Program-made: the position numbers and the translations under genes | From: Hyphomonadaceae bacterium | GTDB lineage: Bacteria; Pseudomonadota; Alphaproteobacteria; Caulobacterales; Aquidulcibacteraceae | Assembly: GCA_016791325.1 (NCBI GenBank) | Contig: JAEUMU010000166.1 | Location: forward strand, 1 to 8,527 | Direction of reading: 5' to 3' | Length of the DNA: 8,527 nucleotides | In this document: in pieces, positions 1 through 8,408 of the stretch | How the letters are laid out: each line of letters starts with the position of its first letter | How positions within the stretch are numbered: the stretch's first letter is position 1 | The notes under the pieces: generated by a model | Told to the model about the DNA's origin: nothing | What the model saw: only the letters and a program-made list of their open reading frames with translations | Databases searched by the model: none

Positions 1-926
1 GCAATCTCACCGGCGAAGACAGCCTTGCCTTCTTCGACGCCATTGCGCCGATCGTGCACGCCGATTCAATCGATTTCGACATCGCCTGGAAGCAATCGCG
101 TTACGACAAGGAAGGTCCAGGCGGGGATAAGGCGGCGTATGTGAACTGCCCGATGGATGAGGCGCAGTATGTGGCGTTCATTAATGCGCTGAATGCGGGC
201 GCGAAGACTGAGTTTCGCGAGTGGGAAAAGAACACGCCTTACTTCGAAGGTTGTTTGCCGATTGAGGTGATGGCCGAGCGCGGGCCGGAGACGTTGCGGT
301 TCGGGCCGATGAAGCCGGTGGGGCTGATGGACCCGCGCGTCGGCAAGCGGCCTTATGCGGTGGTGCAACTCAGGCAGGACAACAAGCTTGGCACGCTGTT
401 CAACATGGTCGGCTTCCAGACGAAGCTGAAATACGGCGCCCAGGAAGAGATTTTCCGCATGATCCCCGGTTTGCAGAACGCGCGGTTTGCGCGGCTGGGC
501 GGCATTCATCGCAACACGTTTCTGAATTCGCCGAAGCTGCTGGACAGCACCCTGCGTTTGCGCGCGGAGCCCCGCGTGCGCTTTGCCGGGCAAGTGACCG
601 GCGTCGAAGGTTACGTCGAAAGTGCTGCGATGGGGATGATGGCTGGGCGCTTTGCGGCGGCGGAGCGTTTAGGGCGCGCGATTGAACCGCCGCCGGCAAC
701 GACGGCGCTCGGGGCGTTGCTGGCGCACGTCACAGGCGGACACATCGGTGACGGCAAAGGCTCGTTTCAGCCGATGAATGTGAACTTCGGGCTGTTTCCG
801 GAAATCGCGGCGCCGACGCACGGGCCGGATGGGAAGAATCTCAAAGGCGAAGAGCGTGGGCGCGCAAAGAAGCTGGCGCTGGCGGAACGGGCGTTGGGCG
901 ATTTGGAGGCTTGGTTGGGGTCATGA
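1..926 (+). CDS. trmFO: TrmFO, folate/FAD-dependent tRNA (uracil-54-C5)-methyltransferase, C-terminal part
   Basis: Partial: the frame (third base of the window onward) is open to the left edge, so the start and the N-terminal FAD-binding Rossmann domain lie outside. TrmFO methylates U54 in the T-loop of tRNA, using methylenetetrahydrofolate as carbon donor and FADH2 as reductant. The visible part has family hallmarks: [15 protein letters not shown] around position 240-284, whose Cys (codon 252-254) corresponds to the catalytic cysteine of this family; [13 protein letters not shown] just after; [14 protein letters not shown]; a [16 protein letters not shown] segment typical of the GidA/TrmFO fold; and the C-terminal [14 protein letters not shown] signature. 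I prefer TrmFO over MnmG because of the FQPMN and [10 protein letters not shown] motifs. The stop overlaps the next start as ATGA (923-926), so the downstream gene may be translationally coupled. Confidence 0.95.
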   Translation, partial: NLTGEDSLAFFDAIAPIVHADSIDFDIAWKQSRYDKEGPGGDKAAYVNCPMDEAQYVAFINALNAGAKTEFREWEKNTPYFEGCLPIEVMAERGPETLRFGPMKPVGLMDPRVGKRPYAVVQLRQDNKLGTLFNMVGFQTKLKYGAQEEIFRMIPGLQNARFARLGGIHRNTFLNSPKLLDSTLRLRAEPRVRFAGQVTGVEGYVESAAMGMMAGRFAAAERLGRAIEPPPATTALGALLAHVTGGHIGDGKGSFQPMNVNFGLFPEIAAPTHGPDGKNLKGEERGRAKKLALAERALGDLEAWLGS

Positions 927-1333
927 CCCAAAACGACTGGCTCAGCGACGTGATCGTCGTGAACGAGAGCAGCGATCCCCAGATCGCGGGAGACGTCCAA
1001 GTCTATCGCAACGCAACTGATGTGAGCTACCAACTTGAGCATTGGTATGTAGGTGATGTCGAGCACCTCGCGCTCGATGGGCTCGGCCGCCGTGTTGTAC
1101 TTGGTTTGGACGGAAACAAGGTCGTCGTTGAACGAACTGAACCGTGTCCGGATGGTCAGGCCCTTCTGCTGAGCTGGCTCTTGGTGCTCGCGCAGCATCT
1201 GCGCAAAGTTCGCCTTGATCGAGCGACGAAGAAGCACTTCGATCTCGGCGCAGCCGAAGCAAGTGGCGTGCTCCCTACGACGGTCGAGGGGCTAATTGCC
1301 TACGTCGGCTTTTTGCGCGGTCGCGCTGACTAA
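923..1333 (+). CDS. Small hypothetical protein, 136 aa, overlapping trmFO
   Basis: I do not recognise this gene. The ATG at 923 shares ATGA with the trmFO stop. A GGAGG lies 13 bases upstream (905-909), a longer spacing than usual, and is too close to an in-frame TTG at 911 to serve that one. The product has no signal peptide and no membrane segment. The N-terminal half looks like alternating beta strands ([43 protein letters not shown]). The C-terminal half is mostly helical ([18 protein letters not shown]) and ends in [14 protein letters not shown]. The strand layout loosely recalls widespread small stand-alone or immunity-like proteins, but that is inference from memory and gives no function. 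Codon use is visibly less GC-biased than in the neighbours (codons such as GTA and CTA), which could mean recent acquisition. It ends by overlapping the thiG stop by four bases. Confidence 0.6.
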   Translation: MTQNDWLSDVIVVNESSDPQIAGDVQVYRNATDVSYQLEHWYVGDVEHLALDGLGRRVVLGLDGNKVVVERTEPCPDGQALLLSWLLVLAQHLRKVRLDRATKKHFDLGAAEASGVLPTTVEGLIAYVGFLRGRAD

Positions 1334-2103
1334 ATCAACCCACCCAACGGGCTGCTCGGATCAGCGTACTTCTTCTTGCCCATCCGCCCCGCGAGATACG
1401 ATTCACGCCCCGCGATCACCGCGTGCTTCATCGCGCGCGCCATGCGCACCGGATCTTTGGCTTCGGCGATGGCGGTGTTCATGAGGACGCCGTCGACGCC
1501 TAGCTCCATCGCGATCGCCGCATCACTCGCGGTGCCGACGCCGGCGTCGACGATGACCGGGACGCGGGATTGTTCGACGATCAGGCGGATATTCACGGGA
1601 TTCTGGATGCCGAGGCCCGAGCCGATCAGCGAGCCCAGCGGCATGATGGCGACGCAGCCGGCGTCTTCGAGTTTTTTGGCGTAGACCGGATCGTCGCTGC
1701 AATAGACCATCACGTCAAAGCCTTCGGCGACGAGGATTTTGGCGGCGGAGAGCGTCTCTTCCATGTCGGGATAGAGCGTCTTCTGGTCAGCGAGGACTTC
1801 GAGCTTCACCAGCTTCCAATCGCCGGCCTCGCGCGCGAGGCGGAGCGTGCGCAGCGCTTCGTCGGCCGTGAAGCAGCCGGCGGTGTTGGGCAGGAAGGTC
1901 GTCTTCTTCGGATCGATGTGATCGGTGAGCCGCTCTTTGCTCGGATCAGAGAGGTTCACGCGCCGCACCGCGACGGTGACGATCTCGGCGCCGCTGGCTT
2001 CGAGCGCGGCGGCGTTCTCGGCGTAGGTTTTGTACTTGCCGGTGCCGATGATGAGGCGGGAACTGTAGTTCTTGCCGGCAATGGTGAGAGTGTCTTGCGT
2101 CAA
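1330..2103 (-). CDS. thiG: ThiG, thiazole synthase
   Basis: ThiG condenses 1-deoxyxylulose-5-phosphate, dehydroglycine and sulfur from ThiS thiocarboxylate into the thiazole phosphate of thiamin, in the cytoplasm. It is a TIM barrel covering essentially the whole protein. Visible motifs, numbered from the TTG start: [10 protein letters not shown] near residue 16-25, PNTAGC at 72-77, KLEVL with K100 (the imine-forming lysine) and E102, VIVDAGVGT with D186, and the ending [14 protein letters not shown] chose TTG at 2103-2101 (257 aa, close to the usual length) because a GGAGG lies six bases upstream and the start overlaps the previous stop as TTGA. A GTG at 2118 in the same frame would add five Arg/His-rich residues and has no ribosome binding site. 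It is the last gene of thiS-orf-thiG; its stop overlaps the convergent small gene by four bases. Confidence 0.96.
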   Translation of the reverse strand: MTQDTLTIAGKNYSSRLIIGTGKYKTYAENAAALEASGAEIVTVAVRRVNLSDPSKERLTDHIDPKKTTFLPNTAGCFTADEALRTLRLAREAGDWKLVKLEVLADQKTLYPDMEETLSAAKILVAEGFDVMVYCSDDPVYAKKLEDAGCVAIMPLGSLIGSGLGIQNPVNIRLIVEQSRVPVIVDAGVGTASDAAIAMELGVDGVLMNTAIAEAKDPVRMARAMKHAVIAGRESYLAGRMGKKKYADPSSPLGGLI

Positions 2104-2540
2104 GTGGCGCCTCCGCACACGGCCGGCGCCGAGATGTGATTGCCTCGCGTTATGCTGATTTCGCCGAAACGGCCAGTCTCGACATTCAAGATTACATAGA
2201 CGATTGCGCAGCCGCCGCCATCCGCGAGCACGGGCAAATCTTCGGCGGAGCCGCGGTAAGCGTTCTCAATCCCGGGCGCTGGGATCATCCCGCCGCGATC
2301 GAGATCGCCGAAAAGGTCACGCCGGAGGAAAACGCCGCGTACCAGATCGTGGCCTTCGGCGCGGTCCCGCGCGTAGTAGCGATCATAGGCTTCGAGTTCG
2401 GCGGCGCCGCGCGGCATCCGCACCCGTGATTCCATCATGGCGATGGTCTCTATTGCGACGGTCTGCGCCTCAGGCTCCGCACCAGCCGTGGCGCTCGCCA
2501 TCAGCCCCACTGCGCAAGCCAACGCCGCTAATGCGCGCAT
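2100..2540 (-). CDS. Small secreted protein of unknown function between thiS and thiG, 146 aa
   Basis: The ATG at 2540 overlaps the thiS stop as TGATG and has a perfect AGGAGG six bases upstream, so the start is well supported. Longer in-frame starts reach back into thiS and lack this. Residues 1-21 look like a Sec signal peptide: Arg2, an Ala/Leu-rich core, and cleavage likely after A-G-A at 19-21, before EPEAQ. The mature protein, about 125 residues, is probably periplasmic. It carries [18 protein letters not shown] near 42-59, an acidic middle, and a [20 protein letters not shown] stretch; Cys111 and Cys142 could form a disulfide. From memory it resembles small secreted hypothetical proteins of Caulobacterales-type bacteria, with similar RGAA..L..YDRYY and DGGC segments; that is recollection, not a search. 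Its tight overlaps at both ends put it in the thi transcript, but nothing in it suggests a thiamin role. Confidence 0.78.
   Translation of the reverse strand: MRALAALACAVGLMASATAGAEPEAQTVAIETIAMMESRVRMPRGAAELEAYDRYYARDRAEGHDLVRGVFLRRDLFGDLDRGGMIPAPGIENAYRGSAEDLPVLADGGGCAIVYVILNVETGRFGEISITRGNHISAPAVCGGAT
2110..2114 (-). promoter_or_regulatory. Ribosome binding site deciding the thiG TTG start
   Basis: On the minus strand GGAGG lies within the last codons of the secreted-protein gene (TGC GGA GGC GCC ACT TGA). It sits six bases before TTG 2103, an ideal spacing, whereas it would fall inside the gene if GTG 2118 were used. Confidence 0.7.
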
Positions 2541-2740
2541 CACCCGCCTCCTACAAACTGGACGATTTCCACCTGATCGCCCTCGGCGAGGCGGGTTTGC
2601 CCCCACATGCTGCGGGGGGCGATTTCGCGGTTATGCTCAACCGCCACGCGCCGCCCCTCGATCCCCAAAAGGGCGAGCAGGTCGGCGAGGGTCGCCTGAT
2701 CGGGCGCCTCGCGCGTTTCTCCATTGACCGTTAGACGCAT
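2540..2740 (-). CDS. thiS: ThiS, sulfur-carrier protein of thiamin synthesis
   Basis: ThiS is a ubiquitin-fold carrier of 66 residues, the normal size. Its C-terminal glycine is adenylated and converted to a thiocarboxylate that hands sulfur to ThiG. The sequence begins MRLTVNGETREAP, has the helix TLADLLALLGIEG at 17-29, a central strand RVAVEHNREIAPR, then LAEGDQVEIVQFVGGG, ending in the required Gly-Gly. ATG 2740 was chosen over upstream in-frame starts because it gives the canonical length and has AGGAAGG a few bases upstream (2744-2750). The long upstream extension has no ThiS homology and runs across the divergent promoter region. It is first in the thiS-orf-thiG operon. The other thiazole-branch genes (thiO or thiH, thiF, thiE) are not in the window. 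Confidence 0.94.
   Translation of the reverse strand: MRLTVNGETREAPDQATLADLLALLGIEGRRVAVEHNREIAPRSMWGQTRLAEGDQVEIVQFVGGG
2547..2552 (-). promoter_or_regulatory. Ribosome binding site inside the ThiS Gly codons
   Basis: AGGAGG on the minus strand is formed by the last ThiS codons (GTA GGA GGC GGG TGA). It is spaced six bases from ATG 2540 of the secreted-protein gene. The codons for the functional Gly-Gly tail of ThiS thus double as the translation signal for the next gene. Confidence 0.75.
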
Positions 2741-2848
2741 AGGCCTTCCTATCGCCCCCGACTTAAGACCCCAAGAGCGGGGGTTCAACTTTGCCGGCCG
2801 AGCAGGGCTGGCGGGACGATTTTCGCCCGATGACCGTTTTTGGGGACG
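2741..2848. promoter_or_regulatory. Divergent thiS / aroQ promoter region
   Basis: This 108-bp gap is the only clearly divergent intergenic space and must hold promoters for both operons unless they start further away. On the minus strand a TTGAAC (2788-2783), followed after 16 bases by TTAAGT (2766-2761), is a weak -35/-10 candidate for thiS. I see no convincing promoter for aroQ on the plus strand. I looked for a TPP riboswitch ahead of thiS and did not see its conserved core (CUGAGA, ACCUGAUCUGG). The confidence is for the region, not for the individual boxes. Confidence 0.4.
2755..2785. repeat. Nested inverted repeats in the thiS/aroQ gap
   Basis: CCCCCG at 2755-2760 can pair with CGGGGG at 2778-2783 (17-base loop). 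ACCCC at 2768-2772 can instead pair with GGGGT at 2780-2784 (7-base loop). The two hairpins share the same G-rich arm and so exclude each other. There is no T-run after either arm, so this is not a standard intrinsic terminator. It overlaps the possible thiS promoter spacer. Confidence 0.45.
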
Positions 2849-3313
2849 ATGACGGATTCTAAGCCCATTTTCGTGCTGAACGGGCCAAACCTGAACCTTC
2901 TTGGGGCCCGCGAACCACACATATACGGTTCAGCCTCATTGGCTGATATCGAAGCCGCCTGCGCGGCCAAAGCGGCCCAATTGGGCCGCCCCCTGGTGTT
3001 TCGCCAGTCAAATATCGAAGGCGAACTCGTGACATGGCTGCAAGAGGCGCGCGACAAAGCCTGCGCAGTTGTTCTAAACGCCGGCGCTTACACCCATACC
3101 TCCGTCGCGCTCCATGACGCCATCAAGGCCATCGGCGTGCCGGTGATTGAGACCCATCTTTCCAACCCCTCGGCGCGCGAGGAATTCCGTCACGTTTCAT
3201 TAGTGGGACAGGCCGCAAAGGGCGTCATCGCCGGGTTTGGCGCACGTTCCTACCTCCTCGCGCTGGAGGCGGCGGACGCCCTGGCGAGCGACCAAAAGAG
3301 CGACAAAGTTTGA
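2849..3313 (+). CDS. aroQ: AroQ, type II 3-dehydroquinate dehydratase
   Basis: The enzyme catalyses the third step of the shikimate pathway, converting 3-dehydroquinate to 3-dehydroshikimate, as a cytoplasmic dodecamer. At 154 aa it has the normal length for the small type II family. The motifs are complete: [20 protein letters not shown] (8-27) with the catalytic-loop Arg21 and Tyr26; QSNIEGELV (53-61); [16 protein letters not shown] (76-91) with Asn77; and [18 protein letters not shown] (101-118) with catalytic His103. I chose ATG 2849 over the in-frame TTG at 2840 because it gives the usual short leader before the first strand; a weak GGGGA lies just upstream. It heads the plus-strand run, followed after 17 bases by accB, an arrangement familiar in alphaproteobacteria. 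Cotranscription with accBC would tie aromatic and fatty acid synthesis to the same promoter. Confidence 0.97.
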   Translation: MTDSKPIFVLNGPNLNLLGAREPHIYGSASLADIEAACAAKAAQLGRPLVFRQSNIEGELVTWLQEARDKACAVVLNAGAYTHTSVALHDAIKAIGVPVIETHLSNPSAREEFRHVSLVGQAAKGVIAGFGARSYLLALEAADALASDQKSDKV

Positions 3314-3330
3314 GCAGGAAATCGCAGACG

Positions 3331-3801
3331 ATGAGCGACAAGAAACACGGCATTGACCCAGCGCTCGTGCGCGAGCTGGCGGCGATCCTGAGCGATACCG
3401 GGCTCTCCGAAATCGAAGTCGAGCATGGCGAATTGCGCCTGCGCCTGGCGCGCACGCTGAGCGTGGCGGCCGCGCCAGCGCCTGCGACCCATTTTGTCGC
3501 CGCCCCCGCAGCCGCGCCGCCGCCGGCGGCCGTGGCGGCCCCCGCCGCAGAAGACGTTTCCAAGCACCCAGGTGCGGTGCCCTCACCCATGGTTGGCACC
3601 GCCTATTTGGCGCCGGAACCCGGCGCGGCGCCGTTCATCAAGGTGGGCGATAGCGTCAATGCCGGCCAAACGCTCATGGTGGTTGAGGCGATGAAGACGT
3701 TCAACCCGATCCCCGCCCCGCGCGCCGGCAAAGTGACGGCGATTCTGGTGACGGATGCGCAGCCGGTGGAATTCGGCGAACCGCTGGTGATCATCGAGTA
3801 A
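3331..3801 (+). CDS. accB: AccB, biotin carboxyl carrier protein of acetyl-CoA carboxylase
   Basis: AccB carries biotin on a lysine and shuttles carboxyl groups from AccC to the carboxyltransferase AccA/AccD, making malonyl-CoA. It has 156 aa, the usual size. There is an N-terminal helical and strand region (about 8-43: [19 protein letters not shown]), a flexible Ala/Pro linker (about 45-75), and a biotinyl domain (about 80-156) from [19 protein letters not shown] to [10 protein letters not shown]. The biotin-accepting residue is Lys122 in [12 protein letters not shown]. The residues after MK are TF, where many bacteria have LM or MM; the rest of the domain is standard. ATG 3331 is preferred to an in-frame TTG at 3310 that overlaps the aroQ stop; AGGAA lies ten bases upstream (3316-3320). 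accC starts three bases after the stop. Confidence 0.97.
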   Translation: MSDKKHGIDPALVRELAAILSDTGLSEIEVEHGELRLRLARTLSVAAAPAPATHFVAAPAAAPPPAAVAAPAAEDVSKHPGAVPSPMVGTAYLAPEPGAAPFIKVGDSVNAGQTLMVVEAMKTFNPIPAPRAGKVTAILVTDAQPVEFGEPLVIIE

Positions 3802-3804
3802 AAG

Positions 3805-5169
3805 ATGTTTGAGAAAGTCCTCATCGCGAACCGGGGCGAAATTGCGCTGCGCATTCACCGCGCGTGCAAGGAAATGGGCATCGCCACGGTTGCGGTGCAT
3901 TCCACCGCCGACGCTGACGCCATGCATGTGCGCCTAGCTGACGAGAGCGTCTGCATCGGGCCCCCGCCTGCGGCGCGCTCCTATCTGCACATCCCCTCGA
4001 TCATCGCCGCCGCGGAAATCACCGGCGCGCAGGCGATCCACCCAGGCTACGGCTTCCTTTCCGAAAACGCGCGCTTCGCAGAGATCGTGACGCAGCACGG
4101 CATGACGTTTATCGGCCCCACGGCCGAGCACATCCGGCTGATGGGCGATAAGATCGCCGCCAAGCAGGCCGCAATCGATACGGGCATGCCCGTGGTGCCG
4201 GGCTCCGATGGCGGCGTGGGCAGCGAAGTCGAGGCTGCAAAGGTCGCCAAGAAGATCGGCTATCCGGTTCTGATCAAAGCTGCGGCGGGCGGCGGCGGAC
4301 GCGGCATGAAAGTGGCGCGATCGGCCGATGAGCTGGGCGAAGCGTTTTCAACAGCGCGCGCGGAAGCCAAGGCGGCTTTCGGGGATGACGCCGTCTATAT
4401 CGAAAAATACCTCACCCACCCGCGCCACATCGAAATCCAGGTGGTGGCCGATAGCCATGGCAACGTGATCCACCTGGGCGAGCGCGACTGTTCGCTACAG
4501 CGCCGGCACCAGAAAGTGCTGGAAGAGGCGCCGTCGCCCGCGCTGAACGACGAGGACCGCGCGCGCATCGGCAAGATCACCGCCGAGGCCATCGCCAAGC
4601 TCGGTTATCTGGGCGTCGGCACGGTGGAGTATCTCTACGAGGACGGCGAATTCTATTTCATCGAGATGAACACGCGCCTCCAGGTGGAGCACCCGGTGAC
4701 GGAGATGATCACCGGTATTGATCTTGTGCGCGAACAAATCCGCATCGCCGATGGGGCGCCGCTTTCGGTGAAACAGAAGGATGTGAAGTTCAACGGCCAC
4801 GCCATCGAGTGCCGCGTTAACGCTGAAGACCCGCGCACCTTCCGCCCCTCACCCGGAAAGATCACCGGCTTCCACCCCCCCGGCGGCCTGGGCGTGCGTC
4901 TCGATAGCGCGATCTACGCCGGATATTCGATCCCGCCGAATTACGACTCGCTGATCGGCAAGCTGATCGTGCATGGGCGCGACCGGGCCGAATGCCTGAT
5001 GCGCCTGCGCCGGGCGCTGAACGAAATGGTGATCACCGGCGTCGACACCACGCTGCCGCTCTTCCGCGACCTAATGAACGAGCCGGACGTCATCAACGGC
5101 GACTATTCCATCCATTGGCTGGAGCGCAGCCTCAAGGAAAAGGCCGAGGCGGAAGCCGCCGGCGGTTAA
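3805..5169 (+). CDS. accC: AccC, biotin carboxylase subunit of acetyl-CoA carboxylase
   Basis: AccC uses ATP and bicarbonate to carboxylate the biotin on AccB. It has 454 aa against about 449 in E. coli, and every expected domain is intact. The N-terminal biotin carboxylase domain has [14 protein letters not shown] at 4-17 and [10 protein letters not shown] at 79-88. The ATP-grasp domain has Lys116, Lys158 and the glycine loop GGGGRGMKV at 162-170, then [14 protein letters not shown] at 208-221. The active site has Glu275, [16 protein letters not shown] at 285-300 with Glu287 and catalytic Arg291, and ECRVNAEDP with Arg337. These sit one position before the E. coli numbering. The first codon lies three bases after the accB stop with only a weak Shine-Dalgarno, so coupled translation with accB is likely. 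The C-terminus is a short Lys/Glu/Ala tail. Paralogous carboxylases such as PccA or McCA are longer and carry a fused biotin domain, which is absent here. Confidence 0.98.
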   Translation: MFEKVLIANRGEIALRIHRACKEMGIATVAVHSTADADAMHVRLADESVCIGPPPAARSYLHIPSIIAAAEITGAQAIHPGYGFLSENARFAEIVTQHGMTFIGPTAEHIRLMGDKIAAKQAAIDTGMPVVPGSDGGVGSEVEAAKVAKKIGYPVLIKAAAGGGGRGMKVARSADELGEAFSTARAEAKAAFGDDAVYIEKYLTHPRHIEIQVVADSHGNVIHLGERDCSLQRRHQKVLEEAPSPALNDEDRARIGKITAEAIAKLGYLGVGTVEYLYEDGEFYFIEMNTRLQVEHPVTEMITGIDLVREQIRIADGAPLSVKQKDVKFNGHAIECRVNAEDPRTFRPSPGKITGFHPPGGLGVRLDSAIYAGYSIPPNYDSLIGKLIVHGRDRAECLMRLRRALNEMVITGVDTTLPLFRDLMNEPDVINGDYSIHWLERSLKEKAEAEAAGG

Positions 5170-5180
5170 ACGGCCCGCCG
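5160..5180 (+). repeat. GC-rich hairpin over the accC stop codon
   Basis: CGGCGG at 5160-5165 and CCGCCG at 5175-5180 can form a six-pair stem with a nine-base loop containing the accC TAA. It is followed by ATTGCAGTTT, which has only a weak T-run. It may slow or partly end transcription after accC, but it does not meet the pattern of a good intrinsic terminator. Confidence 0.3.
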
Positions 5181-5223
5181 ATTGCAGTTTGAGGGCTGCA
5201 CTCGGGAAAACAGGGCAGTTTTG

Positions 5224-5430
5224 ATGGCACAGCAACAAGTCGCGGGCCTAGCCGCGCTGATCGTTCTTGCGTTCGTGGTGGCGGCGCTGAGCGCCTGCGC
5301 CAGTTCGGCACAACCGGCCGCGGTGGAGCCGACGGCGGCGGTCGCCGAACCGATCGCGCTGGAAGCGCCGGGCGTCGCGGAGTTTCACGACGCCAGCATC
5401 GGCGCTGACTCGCTGCGCTCGCGCCTCTAG
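5224..5430 (+). CDS. Small putative lipoprotein, 68 aa, between accC and aat
   Basis: I do not recognise a family. From ATG 5224 the product begins with a hydrophobic stretch of about 17 residues (LAALIVLAFVVAALSA) that ends in a lipobox-like LSA-Cys at 22-25. The next residues are ASSAQ, so lipid modification of Cys25 is plausible. The rest is a short Ala/Pro/Glu-rich tail, probably disordered, ending IGADSLRSRL. Oddly, the N-terminus (MAQQQ) has no Lys or Arg, which a Sec signal normally carries. A TTG at 5182 in frame would add 14 residues including two arginines, but has no good ribosome binding site either. There is only a weak GGG upstream of ATG. It lies 54 bases after accC and 40 before aat, on the same strand. 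Codon use fits the neighbours, which supports it being real, but its size and weak start keep confidence moderate. Confidence 0.5.
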   Translation: MAQQQVAGLAALIVLAFVVAALSACASSAQPAAVEPTAAVAEPIALEAPGVAEFHDASIGADSLRSRL

Positions 5431-5435
5431 GGCGG

Positions 5436-5470
5436 ATGACGGCCGCGCCCGGCTTTGCCATGATGGCGGG

Positions 5471-5474
<4 letters not shown>
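5436..5474 (+). other. 12-codon ORF overlapping the aat start, possible leader peptide
   Basis: ATG 5436 opens MTAAPGFAMMAG, whose TGA (5472-5474) overlaps the aat GTG start as GTGA. An AGGG lies just upstream (5429-5432), overlapping the stop of the small lipoprotein gene. It could carry ribosomes to the aat start, which has no clear ribosome binding site of its own. Chance is a serious alternative in GC-rich DNA. Confidence 0.25.
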
Positions 5475-7536
<2,062 letters not shown>

Positions 7537-7546
7537 TTAGGCCAAG

Positions 7547-7558
7547 CCGCGCGCGCGG
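7547..7558. repeat. Perfect 12-bp GC palindrome in the tatC-serS gap
   Basis: CCGCGCGCGCGG reads the same on both strands and lies in the 38-bp gap between the tatC stop and the serS start. No T-run follows it, so it is not a typical terminator. In GC-rich DNA such alternating runs also arise by chance. Confidence 0.4.
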
Positions 7559-7562
7559 GCAA

Positions 7563-8408
7563 CTATTCCGCAGCGGCCGCGGCGGCGGCTTCGGCGGCAT
7601 CCTTCTTGGCGCGCGCCTTGCCGATCATCCAGACCAGCAGGATAGAGACCTCGTAAAGCGCGTACATCGGGATCGCCATGAGCGTCATGGAAATGACGTC
7701 CGGCGGCGTGACCAGCGAGGAAAAGGCGGCGATGCCGACAATCGCGTAACGGCGGCCCTTGCGCAGCGTGTCGGCCGTGATCATGCCCACGCGCGCCAGC
7801 AATGACAGCACGACAGGTAACTGGAAGCAGGCGCCGAACGCCAGCACCAGGGTTGTCACCAGGCTCAGATACTCGTCCACCTTGGGCAGGAATTCGACCT
7901 GAACCGGACCGTTGGTGACCTCCTGCTTCAGCGCAAACTCAAGCGCAAACGGCATGGCGATGTAAAACACAAACGCCCCGCCCAACAAAAACATGACGGG
8001 CGCCGCGATCAGAAACGGCGCCACCGCGCCACGCTCGCGCTTGTAAAGGCCGGGTGCAATGAAAGCGTAGAGCTGCCAGGCGATGATCGGAAACGACACC
8101 ACAATCGCTGCAAACAGCGCCACTTGCAGTTTGACGAAGAAGAACCCGAACCCGTGCGTGTAGACCATGCGCAGCGCTTCATCGGCTCGCTCGGGATGGA
8201 CAACTCGCACGGCCGTGCGGAACGGCTCGACCAGAAACTCGAAAATCGGCTCTGCAACAAAGAAGCAGGCGAAGAAGGCGATCACGAGGGCCGCCAGAGC
8301 GCGCACAAGGCGGTCGCGCAGCTCGGCCAGGTGTTCAAGCAGCGGTGCGCGGGAGGCTTCGATCTCGTCCTCGTCGCTGGCTTGGGATTTCGCGGCGGCG
8401 TCCGTCAC
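7563..8408 (-). CDS. tatC: TatC, twin-arginine translocase receptor subunit
   Basis: TatC is the inner-membrane core of the Tat pathway, which exports folded proteins; with TatB it binds the twin-arginine signal peptide. It has 281 aa with six hydrophobic segments (roughly 36-52, 96-118, 131-156, 183-206, 222-232 and 241-263). Hallmarks: LLEHLAELRDRL at 23-34, with Glu29 matching the signal-binding Glu15 of E. coli; WQLYAFIAPGLYKRER at 111-126, with Glu125 in the position of Glu103; FGACFQLPVV at 191-200; and SSLVTPPDVISMTLMAIP at 230-247, with Asp237 matching Asp211. An acidic N-terminal extension (about 18 residues) and an Ala-rich tail (AAEAAAAAAAE) add length. The start is GTG 8408, which overlaps the tatB stop as GTGA and has GGAG six bases upstream. 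Order tatB-tatC-serS is common in alphaproteobacteria. Confidence 0.97.
   Translation of the reverse strand: MTDAAAKSQASDEDEIEASRAPLLEHLAELRDRLVRALAALVIAFFACFFVAEPIFEFLVEPFRTAVRVVHPERADEALRMVYTHGFGFFFVKLQVALFAAIVVSFPIIAWQLYAFIAPGLYKRERGAVAPFLIAAPVMFLLGGAFVFYIAMPFALEFALKQEVTNGPVQVEFLPKVDEYLSLVTTLVLAFGACFQLPVVLSLLARVGMITADTLRKGRRYAIVGIAAFSSLVTPPDVISMTLMAIPMYALYEVSILLVWMIGKARAKKDAAEAAAAAAAE

Noticed and set aside
767..1237. Minus-strand open frame of 156 codons opposite the small gene after trmFO
   Set aside because: It overlaps the trmFO C-terminus, whose reading frame is certain, and has no ribosome binding site. The plus-strand frame has the better start context.
1570..2139. Plus-strand open frame of 189 codons across thiG
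   Set aside because: It is antisense to thiG, whose motifs are complete. Long antisense frames are expected in GC-rich genes.
2741..2848. TPP riboswitch ahead of thiS
   Set aside because: The conserved thi-box core was looked for on the minus strand and not seen; the gap is also short for the full aptamer plus expression platform.
2830..2862. Ten-residue ORF overlapping the aroQ start
   Set aside because: The ATG has only a weak upstream purine stretch and the frame is too short to distinguish from chance; its stop lies inside aroQ rather than at the start codon.
2540..2920. Long version of thiS reaching back to 2920
   Set aside because: The extra residues have no ThiS similarity and run over the aroQ start; ATG 2740 has a good Shine-Dalgarno and gives the canonical 66 aa.
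3519..3530. Perfect palindrome GCCGCCGGCGGC
   Set aside because: It lies in the Ala/Pro linker codons of accB, where GCC/GCG/CCG runs make such palindromes by composition.
5183..5200. TGCAG/CTGCA inverted repeat after accC as a terminator
   Set aside because: The stem is only five pairs and no T-run follows it.
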